Part shown: positions 6,101 through 10,851 of the stretch, piece by piece
How the letters are laid out: each line of letters opens with the position of its first letter
Position numbering within the stretch: the first letter of the stretch is position 1
From: an uncultured Desulfovibrio sp.
Lineage (GTDB): Bacteria; Desulfobacterota; Desulfovibrionia; Desulfovibrionales; Desulfovibrionaceae
DNA length: 10,851 bases
Direction: 5' to 3'
Assembly (NCBI GenBank): GCA_945871415.1
Contig: CAMBWG010000040.1
Location: forward strand, 1 to 10,851
Position numbers and translations under genes: made by a program
The notes under the pieces: model-generated
The model's database searches: none
What the model saw: the letters and a program-made list of their open reading frames with translations, nothing else
Told to the model about the DNA's origin: nothing

Positions 6101-9100
6101 ATCCGCGACAGGTATCTGACCGGCAATGTCCGGGCCAAACTGTGCCAGGCACGGGAAGCCGCGCAAACGGACGCTCGTTTTGCTTCCAATGTGGAAGCCC
6201 TGTCCGCCGCCATGCCGCCGGACATCGAGGCCGTGGACATCGGCATCAGGTTCGGCTCCTCCTGGGTTCCGGCACAGGTCTTTGCCGATTTTGTGGAGCA
6301 TTTGCACGGCGGCAAGGGGAGGCAGACCATCAGCTATCTGCCGACGCTGGGCCGCTGGGAGGCGTCAGTCAACATATGGGATGCCTCGCTCGCCACCAGC
6401 GTATGGGGCATACCCGAATATCCCGCCGGAAAGATTATCGAAAGCCTGCTCACGAATAAACCCATCAAGGTGCAGAAGCCAAGCGGGCAGAAAGACGAAC
6501 GTGGCAATGACATCATGGTCATTGATCAGGAACTGACCGCAGCCGCCATGCAAAAGGCCGATGAGATCAAACAGGTGTTCCTTGATTGGGTATGGACGGA
6601 TGACGAACGTCGGGACCTGCTGACCAGGCTCTACAACGAAAAGTTCAATACGAATGTCCCTCCGGCCTATGACGGCTCCCACCTTGAACTGGTGGGTGCG
6701 TCCGAAGCCGTCAAGCTGCGTCCTCATCAGAAGAACGCGGTCTGGAGAGCCATTCAGGAAGGCACATGTCTGTTCGACCATGTTGTCGGGGCGGGCAAGA
6801 CCCTGGCCTGCGTCGCCACGGTGATGGAATCGAAACGCATGGGCTTTCTTTCCAAGCCTATGATTGTCGTCCCCAACCACCTGTTATATCAGTGGAAAGA
6901 TGAGTTTTATAAACTCTATCCCGATGCGAATATCCTGGTGGCCGACAAGACGGACTTCACAAAACAAAACCGGGAACGGCTGTTTGGCCGCATTGCCACC
7001 GGCGATTGGGATGCCGTCATTGTGGCGCACAGCTCCTTCAAGAAAATCGACATGCCACGCGACGTGCAGGAGGAAATCCTCAAGGAACAGATTGACGCGG
7101 TAATCGAAGCCATTGAGGCTTCCAAAGCCGCTGAAGGCGGACGGGCCACCATCAAGCAGCTTGAAAAGCAGCGAGAGAAAATGGAGGAACGCTATCAGGC
7201 ACTGCTTGCCGGAACCGGGCAAAAAGACCGGGCCGTGGACTTCGCAGATTTGGGCGTGGACGCCCTGTTCATCGACGAGTCCCACGAGTTCAAGAATCTC
7301 GCCTTTCAGACCACCATGAATGTTTCCGGCCTTGGAAATATTACCGGTTCAGCCAAGGCCCTCGATCTGTTCATCAAGTGCCGTTATCTGCAACGACAAA
7401 ACAATGGGCGCGGCGTATACTTCATGACGGGTACGCCCATCAGCAATACCATTGCCGAAGTATATACCCTGCAACGCTATATGCAGTATGACGAACTGAA
7501 AGACAAAGATATTGAACACTTTGATGCCTGGGCGTCCACATTCGGACAGGTGACGACCGGCTGGGAGCTGGACGCCACAGGGGTGAACTACACGTTGAAA
7601 AGCCGCTTTGCCAAGTTCCAGAATGTACCGGAACTGCTTTCCATGTACCGTACCTTTGCCGATGTCGTGACCAAAAGCGATCTGGACGAGCAGGCGAAGC
7701 AGGCCGGGGAACGCCCCCTGACGCCTCCGATTGAGGGCGGCAAACCGTTCAATGACGTGGTGGAACGCTCCGATGCCCAGGCCAGGTACATGAACAGCAT
7801 TATTCATCGCATGGAGAATCTGCCGCCGGACCCGCGCCGGGACAATCCGCTCAAGATTACCAATGACGCTCGCAAGGCGGGACTGGACTACCGGCTGATT
7901 GAGCCTGCCGCTGATGATTTTGAAGGGTCCAAGCTCAATGCCGCTGTTGAACGTATTCATGAAATCTGGCGTGAAACTTCCGCCGACAAGGGCACGCAGC
8001 TTGTCTTCTGTGACTTGTCCACGCCCAAGGGCGGAAAGGCTCAGGCATCCGCGCAGACTGAACGGCAGGATTTGGAATCCGGGACGCTTATCGACGTGGA
8101 CGGCACTCCTGTCCGGGAAGCGCCGGAACAGGAAGACGAGGACGAAGCCCTCGGCATCGTCAATATGGATGAAGTCATTGCCGCATCCGGCAAGTTCTCC
8201 GTATATGACGACATGAAGCAGAAGCTCATGGCGAAGGGCATTCCCGCCGAGGAAATCGCCTTCATCCATGACGCCAACACGGATATGCGAAAAGCAAAGC
8301 TGTTCAGCGACATGAATGCTGGCCGCGTTCGCGTCCTTCTTGGTTCCACCGCCAAGATGGGCGCGGGCATGAATGTGCAGAAACGGCTTGTCGCCGCGCA
8401 TCATCTGGACGCGCCGTGGCGGCCGTCTGATTTGGAGCAGCGCAACGGAAGAATTATCCGTCAGGGGAATATGTTTTATGAACGCAATCCTGACGCTTTC
8501 ACCGTAAAAATATTCAATTATGCCACAAAGCAGACTTATGACGCCCGGATGTGGCAGACCATTGAGTATAAGTCAGCCGCTATCGAGCAATTCCGCAAGG
8601 GCGATTTGCTTCAGCGCGTCATTGACGATGTGGCTTCGGAAGCCGCCAATGCGGCTGAAATGAAGGCCGCCGCCTCCGGCAACCCGCTCATACTTATGCA
8701 GGTGCAGCTGGCAAGCGACCTTCGCAAGCTCGAAGCCCTGAATTCACAACACCAGAGGAGCCAGCACCGGATGCGCGACCGCCTGAAGTGGCTCGAAGGT
8801 ACGGATACCCGTCTTGCCGAGGAGGAAGCCGGCCATGCCGCAAACCTGCGTTGCCGCGACGCCAATACGCATATTGTCCGGGAAAAGGACAAGGAAAAAA
8901 TCCGGATTGAGCTGCGCACGGATGAAGGGCTGCTGACCGACAGGGACGGCGAAAAGATGAAAGACCTGCTGCTGGGCTGCGTCAAGGAGGTTACGCGCAA
9001 CATCGGCGCAAAAGCCCTGTTCGGCACCTACCGGGGCTTTGCCATGCACGTTGTCCGCCATACGCACGCCTTTGGCGGCAAGGATGGATTCCGTATAACC

Positions 9101-10174
9101 GTCAGCGGCCCAGGCGAGCGGGAGTTCAGGCCCGACAATCTGGTATACACGTTTGATGACAAACTCAGTCTGTCCGGCTTGTTCCAGCGCATGGACAACT
9201 TTCTGGGCAAGGGGCTGGAAGAAGGTATGGAAAAGTTCAGGGAGAAATGCCGACAGGAAAAGGCCGAACTGGCAACCGTACAGGACGCCCTGGGCAGGGA
9301 GTTCCCCCAGAAAGCGGAACTGGCGCTGGCACGCGAAAATAACAGCGCCGTCATCCGAGAGCTGCAACGGATGCAGGACGACGCCAGCTACGTCTCCACA
9401 TGGACGCCGAAAACGTCCCTTGCCGACGGCCAGCCCGCAGAGACGGAAGCTCCGCAGGGGACAGACACGGACAACACCGAGCCGCCGGAAAAACAGTTCC
9501 ATACCCTCAAATACGGCGAAGGCGAAGGCAGGTCGGAGTACACGGTCTCCAATCAGCATAATGGCCATACGCTGGAAAACGGCTATATCCTGCGCCGCAC
9601 CTATTTCAACAGCGCCGTCGGCTCTCTGGGGCAGAGCCTGTACGATGACGGCCTGTGGCACAGCACGGCAACCGTGCCGCGAGATGTGAAACTTCGGCTG
9701 TTCGCGTCACTGGAAGAAGGTCTGGTAGCCGCCCGTGAGGACGCCGCGCGGCGGGGACTCAAGGAAGAGGCTCCGACTGTCCGGGAAACGGCGGCACAAT
9801 CCGCCGAAAACCACGACGCCACCCAATCATACCCTGATCGGCTTGCGAACGCGGGCTTTTCCGCCAGCAGTTCGGATTTTTACGGCAAGCATGAACATGC
9901 GCTGACGCTGGATGCGAACGACGGCGGGACATACGAACTGCGCGTTTTCAGGACGGTAGGAGACAGAATCGGCCTGCGTGTCCAGTACGAGAAAAACCGT
10001 ATCATTGACGGGACACGCACCGTTAACGCCACCTTCGATACCCTTGCGGAAACCCTGGAGCATGTGGAGGCATACAGGCAGCTCACGGCCCCGCAGGCCA
10101 AGTCCGCCGTCCAAACGGCTTCATCCCCCGGCGGCGTACCCGGCTTTGTGATTTCCAGTCCGCGCATGAGGTGA
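3200..10174 (+). CDS. Giant N6-adenine methylase / SNF2-like helicase (DarB-like)
   Basis: A single frame of 2324 codons; AAGGA (3186-3190) is nine bases before the ATG. Order: QLSLF (residues 13-17), like a beta-sliding-clamp-binding motif; two ~58-residue repeats (89-146, 197-254); a linker (263-365) whose DNA codes a small gene in another frame; then the conserved family start NYRITSEDRLGVGGAKTKY (367-385). Methyltransferase: motif I EPSVGIGNF (490-498), acidic residues in AVELDP (512-517), NPPF (553-556), an N6-adenine type motif IV. A long middle region (~700-1165) follows. Helicase: LRPHQ (1173-1177), Walker A VGAGKT (1196-1201), Walker B DESH (1359-1362), FMTGTP (1408-1413), and motif VI QRNGRIIRQG (1747-1756), all intact and SNF2-like. 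Then a charged, probably coiled-coil part (~1830-1900, 2005-2060) and two unrecognised C-terminal modules (~2098-2180, 2208-2293). Phage P1 DarB is a methylase-helicase of similar size that protects entering DNA from restriction; relatives occur on conjugative elements. Substrate and activity here are inferred. Confidence 0.9.
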   Translation: MARRRKQTHDSRQLSLFDIMANQIEEIREENIQDDMREAAQAASSPGGEQRPENAIPVSERQSIQEDRQPAPSRDWFELLGNSPKTMTQLGLNGRGETVYEMENGVRMYSRNPEFMQTVDGDGSTPEELFLQNNHNFLTVQEVAAFRQQHSLSLERQHAGQAATPEAALEKKAAGQPEPAREEKPFPFPTNDGDKRRLGVNGKGDSVYELQDGSRMYSSNPDIMQVVDGNKRSPEKLFEDGADDYLTVQEISRFTQTLPWEVQHARQTNLSARNRKKGSQARNNQRRAKRGIHQFGLFDTGSLGAEQPRRAEEAGGDGGHPLHDEAVRATAEGSGSPEQRDLPAGESAGDVGFGDIGEHGHRHEPENYRITSEDRLGVGGAKTKYADNIAAIRLLKQLQDNGAALATPEEQKVLVRYVGWGGLPQVFDAQNEQWAAEYRELQGLLSPDAYAAARRSTQDAHYTSETVIKAIYQGLSRLGLDTGEPLRILEPSVGIGNFLGLCPETFNAKFLAVELDPTTSAIAGYLYPNEHHIHNGFQNTRLSSGFFDAVVGNPPFGKQALYDPDFPELRKFSIHNYFLAKSISLLREGGVAAFVVSRYFMDAADPTAREHIAGQADLLGAIRLPETAFRQNALTDVTADIVFFQRHDGENKRSRDWVNTVSIDVDAPRSGDRRAATVNSYFAENPRQIIGTLAYSGRMFEGALTCLPDPAQADLGQEIAARLDMLPADCFVPRERAPLNTEVRTRNADFIRSPYFQSLKTDALCVEPQSRKIVFKTAAAFGENDYDIFPVKNETARLRLVSMIQIRDTLRELINTEKAADADEGRMAALRQRLNAQYDAFVKKYGHLNSQTNRGLMRSDPEHSLLESLELDYDKGLSPDAARRHGGEARPASAKKAAIFRQRVLKPAQIVEHAETIKDALLIALRENGRVDFSRMARLMRRPAEDIQTELREQGQIFLNPATEEWEIRDRYLTGNVRAKLCQAREAAQTDARFASNVEALSAAMPPDIEAVDIGIRFGSSWVPAQVFADFVEHLHGGKGRQTISYLPTLGRWEASVNIWDASLATSVWGIPEYPAGKIIESLLTNKPIKVQKPSGQKDERGNDIMVIDQELTAAAMQKADEIKQVFLDWVWTDDERRDLLTRLYNEKFNTNVPPAYDGSHLELVGASEAVKLRPHQKNAVWRAIQEGTCLFDHVVGAGKTLACVATVMESKRMGFLSKPMIVVPNHLLYQWKDEFYKLYPDANILVADKTDFTKQNRERLFGRIATGDWDAVIVAHSSFKKIDMPRDVQEEILKEQIDAVIEAIEASKAAEGGRATIKQLEKQREKMEERYQALLAGTGQKDRAVDFADLGVDALFIDESHEFKNLAFQTTMNVSGLGNITGSAKALDLFIKCRYLQRQNNGRGVYFMTGTPISNTIAEVYTLQRYMQYDELKDKDIEHFDAWASTFGQVTTGWELDATGVNYTLKSRFAKFQNVPELLSMYRTFADVVTKSDLDEQAKQAGERPLTPPIEGGKPFNDVVERSDAQARYMNSIIHRMENLPPDPRRDNPLKITNDARKAGLDYRLIEPAADDFEGSKLNAAVERIHEIWRETSADKGTQLVFCDLSTPKGGKAQASAQTERQDLESGTLIDVDGTPVREAPEQEDEDEALGIVNMDEVIAASGKFSVYDDMKQKLMAKGIPAEEIAFIHDANTDMRKAKLFSDMNAGRVRVLLGSTAKMGAGMNVQKRLVAAHHLDAPWRPSDLEQRNGRIIRQGNMFYERNPDAFTVKIFNYATKQTYDARMWQTIEYKSAAIEQFRKGDLLQRVIDDVASEAANAAEMKAAASGNPLILMQVQLASDLRKLEALNSQHQRSQHRMRDRLKWLEGTDTRLAEEEAGHAANLRCRDANTHIVREKDKEKIRIELRTDEGLLTDRDGEKMKDLLLGCVKEVTRNIGAKALFGTYRGFAMHVVRHTHAFGGKDGFRITVSGPGEREFRPDNLVYTFDDKLSLSGLFQRMDNFLGKGLEEGMEKFREKCRQEKAELATVQDALGREFPQKAELALARENNSAVIRELQRMQDDASYVSTWTPKTSLADGQPAETEAPQGTDTDNTEPPEKQFHTLKYGEGEGRSEYTVSNQHNGHTLENGYILRRTYFNSAVGSLGQSLYDDGLWHSTATVPRDVKLRLFASLEEGLVAAREDAARRGLKEEAPTVRETAAQSAENHDATQSYPDRLANAGFSASSSDFYGKHEHALTLDANDGGTYELRVFRTVGDRIGLRVQYEKNRIIDGTRTVNATFDTLAETLEHVEAYRQLTAPQAKSAVQTASSPGGVPGFVISSPRMR
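3464..3637 (+). repeat. Protein-level repeat 1 in the giant protein (residues 89-146)
   Basis: Encodes QLGLNGRGETVYEMENGVRM and continues to LTVQEVAAF. Compared with the second copy about 30 of 58 residues are identical by hand count. Shared core: LGxNGxGxxVYE, GxRMYSxNPxxMQxVDG, PExLF, LTVQEhxxF. I do not recognise the fold. Confidence 0.85.
3788..3961 (+). repeat. Protein-level repeat 2 in the giant protein (residues 197-254)
   Basis: Encodes RLGVNGKGDSVYELQDGSRM and continues to LTVQEISRF. It starts 108 residues after copy 1 with no gaps in the aligned part. At DNA level the copies are clearly diverged, so the duplication is old and kept at protein level. Confidence 0.85.
3990..4310 (+). 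CDS. Small protein gene nested inside the giant gene in another frame
   Basis: A 106-residue protein beginning MLDRQTYPLEIARKVLKPET, preceded by a strong Shine-Dalgarno GGGAGG (3978-3983) six bases before the ATG. It is soluble, has no cysteine, and looks mostly helical in its second half (SPEELKKLEAMGDIPFMMKL, then QQQKEAEAL and MSDSEILESMGI). By hand count about three quarters of its codons end in G or C, like the other genes here, against about 40% for the giant gene's frame over the same bases. The giant frame's product here is a featureless Arg/Gly/Ala/Glu-rich string without a methionine. So this is very likely a real gene. I cannot assign a family. It ends at TAA 4308-4310, ten bases after the codon where the methylase's conserved part begins in the other frame. 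Confidence 0.75.
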   Translation: MLDRQTYPLEIARKVLKPETINDVRSGGYTSLGYSILDRWALNSPEELKKLEAMGDIPFMMKLYGQQQKEAEALSSETSRQASLRGMSDSEILESMGIDMSLKITG

Positions 10175-10200
10175 GCCGCGCGAATCATTCCATCAAACCT

Positions 10201-10249
10201 AGAGCATTTTCAGTTTGAAATGCTTCGCATTTCAAACTGAAAATGCTCT
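10201..10249. repeat. Perfect 23-bp inverted repeat (MITE/REP-like palindrome)
   Basis: Arms 10201-10223 and 10227-10249 are exactly complementary around a TTC loop (arm begins AGAGCATTTTCAG). It lies 26 bases after the giant gene's stop, between convergent genes. There is no T-run on either side, so it is not a standard intrinsic terminator, though so strong a hairpin may still end or stabilise transcripts. It supplies the last ~14 codons and stop of the minus-strand gene at 10210-10815, suggesting insertion into that gene's 3' end. Perfect arms suggest a recent mobile palindrome. Confidence 0.85.
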
Positions 10250-10268
10250 GAAGGAGAAAGCCTGAAGC

Positions 10269-10317
10269 GGGGCCGCCTCCCCTGCGGGGAGTGACGGCCC
10301 CACAAAAACTCCCCGCA
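10269..10317. repeat. Two interlocked GC-rich inverted repeats after the VR-like segment
   Basis: First pair: 10283-10292 with 10308-10317, ten bp (TGCGGGGAGT/ACTCCCCGCA). Second pair: GGGGCCG 10269-10275 with CGGCCCC 10295-10301. The pairs interlock, so they form alternative hairpins or a pseudoknot. They lie directly after the VR-like segment in its coding direction, where DGR targets carry a hairpin needed for efficient homing, although those have shorter loops. Confidence 0.6.
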
Positions 10318-10434
10318 ACGGCGCCACACGGCCACTGGGACGACGTCGTCCCGGCCGTGGCCACGGACGTAGCCGTAGAGCAGGCCGACAACCTCCGCGT
10401 TGACGGCCCCGAGGATCTCGCCGGTCCAGTAGAC
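10318..10434 (-). other. Candidate DGR variable repeat (VR)
   Basis: Coding strand (minus), residues 128-166 of the frame above. Invariant-looking codons (TAC TGG ACC, GAG, GGG, GCG, GGC-x-GTC, CCA GTG GCC) alternate with a run of NNC codons whose first two bases vary freely: GTC, ATC, CTC, GTC, GGC, CTC, TAC, CGT, GGC, CAC, GGC, CGG, GAC, GAC, GTC. Setting these back to AAC, AAT or AAG gives a template like GNVNNNNKNNN ahead of the conserved VPVA end, the pattern seen in known DGR template repeats. Every difference is then an adenine-position change. No template repeat, reverse transcriptase or accessory gene is in the window. Confidence 0.5.
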
Positions 10435-10798
10435 GAACGAGCCGATGCCGTTGCGGTCATCAGGCCACTTGGCGGCAAAGGCCGCACCATAGCCGCCGTT
10501 GTCTGGCCCTGACACCGCTTGCAGCTCCTCTTTGTGCGGAAGGTTCGTTTCACCATGGTAACCCGGGGAGAAAGAGGGCAACCTACCACACTTCTGCGCC
10601 GCCTCCGCCCAAGTATTGCCTCTCGTCGAGGGCGGCCCCGCAAACACCGACAGCGGGCCGTCGCCGAAACTCACCGTCTTTTCTTCCGCCGTATACAACT
10701 GCCCGTTATATTCGACCGACGCCGTTACCTTCACCGTCCGCTCTCCCACAATGTCCGTCAGAGATGCCTCTGCGCCGGTGGGGGCAGTGCCTTGCGGA

Positions 10799-10851
10799 CT
10801 AGGGTGTGTCTGCAAACCCTCTTCACGAAAAGGGGGAAGTCAGGTTAGGTA
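10799..10851. mobile_element. Possible insertion-sequence end, cut by the window edge
   Basis: At CTAG (10799-10802) the coding look of the minus-strand gene stops, and GGTGTGTCTGCAAACCC begins. Its shape (G-rich start, TGT-xTG-xAAA) resembles IS5-family terminal repeats, some of which insert at CTAG. Only 49 bases are visible and no transposase is included, so this is a hint only. Confidence 0.2.

Larger units (their letters stand above)
10210..10815 (-). pseudogene. 3' part of an Ig-like / lectin-fold surface protein, probable DGR target
   Basis: The open frame reads 201 codons from a TTG at 10815; an in-frame stop lies just upstream (10834-10836) and there is no ATG and no plausible Shine-Dalgarno, so the true start is missing. 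Residues ~20-52 (GERTVKVTASVEYNGQLYTA...) look like the last strands of a bacterial Ig-like domain. Residues ~66-166 resemble a DUF1566/FGE-type C-type-lectin fold: TWAEAAQKCGRLP, LPHKEELQAV, WPDDRNGIGSFVYWTGE and GYVRGHGRDDVVPVAVWRR. The last block has the look of a variable repeat of a diversity-generating retroelement (separate entry). Beyond the expected end (WRRC) the frame runs through GC-rich hairpins and stops inside the palindrome, so both ends look altered. In intact form such proteins are surface or phage-tail displayed ligand binders. Confidence 0.6.

Noticed and set aside
7349..8404. 351-codon leftward frame opposite the helicase region
   Set aside because: Same reason: it is antisense to the conserved helicase motifs from Walker B to motif V.

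Overview
The window is about 57% GC by eye and bacterial. Gene content and codon use fit an accessory, mobile region of a Gram-negative host. A gut sulfate- or sulfite-reducing delta-proteobacterium (Desulfovibrio/Bilophila type) is my best guess, but no marker gene here proves it.

Left part (1-2115): a toxin-antitoxin (TA) cluster built into the 3' end of a conjugation gene. A DotL/IcmO/TrbC-like type IV coupling protein survives only as its last ~105 codons (131-511). Next comes a minus-strand higBA-type module (542-1253), then a second copy of the last ~77 bp of the coupling-protein gene (1311-1387), then a minus-strand mazEF module (1406-1995). Both modules have recognisable promoters with palindromic operators. 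A third minus-strand unit with a good promoter may leave the window at its left edge.

Middle (2114-3148): a secreted DsbA/TrbB-like thiol-disulfide protein, which in IncI/Dot-type transfer systems is a normal neighbour of the coupling protein. It is followed by a solitary 59-residue AbrB-like DNA-binding protein preceded by a perfect 21-bp inverted repeat that overlaps its ribosome binding site. No toxin accompanies it; the next gene is the giant one.

Main body (3200-10174): one 2324-codon reading frame. It has an N-terminal beta-clamp-binding-like motif (QLSLF), two tandem ~58-residue repeats, an N6-adenine DNA methyltransferase (NPPF), a complete SNF2-like SF2 helicase and C-terminal modules I do not recognise. 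This is the DarB-like methylase-helicase type carried by phages and conjugative elements. Between the repeats and the methylase, a 106-codon gene with its own Shine-Dalgarno sequence lies in another frame (3990-4310). Codon use says that frame is the coding one there, so the giant frame either dual-codes or was fused by reading through a small gene.

Right part (10201-10851): a perfect 23-bp inverted repeat (MITE/REP-like) and, on the minus strand, the 3' part of an Ig-like plus lectin-fold (DUF1566-like) surface protein. Its C-terminal segment has the codon pattern of a diversity-generating retroelement (DGR) variable repeat, followed by two interlocked GC-rich hairpins. No reverse transcriptase or template repeat is in the window. 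The gene's 5' end is cut at a CTAG where the sequence changes to what may be an insertion-sequence end.
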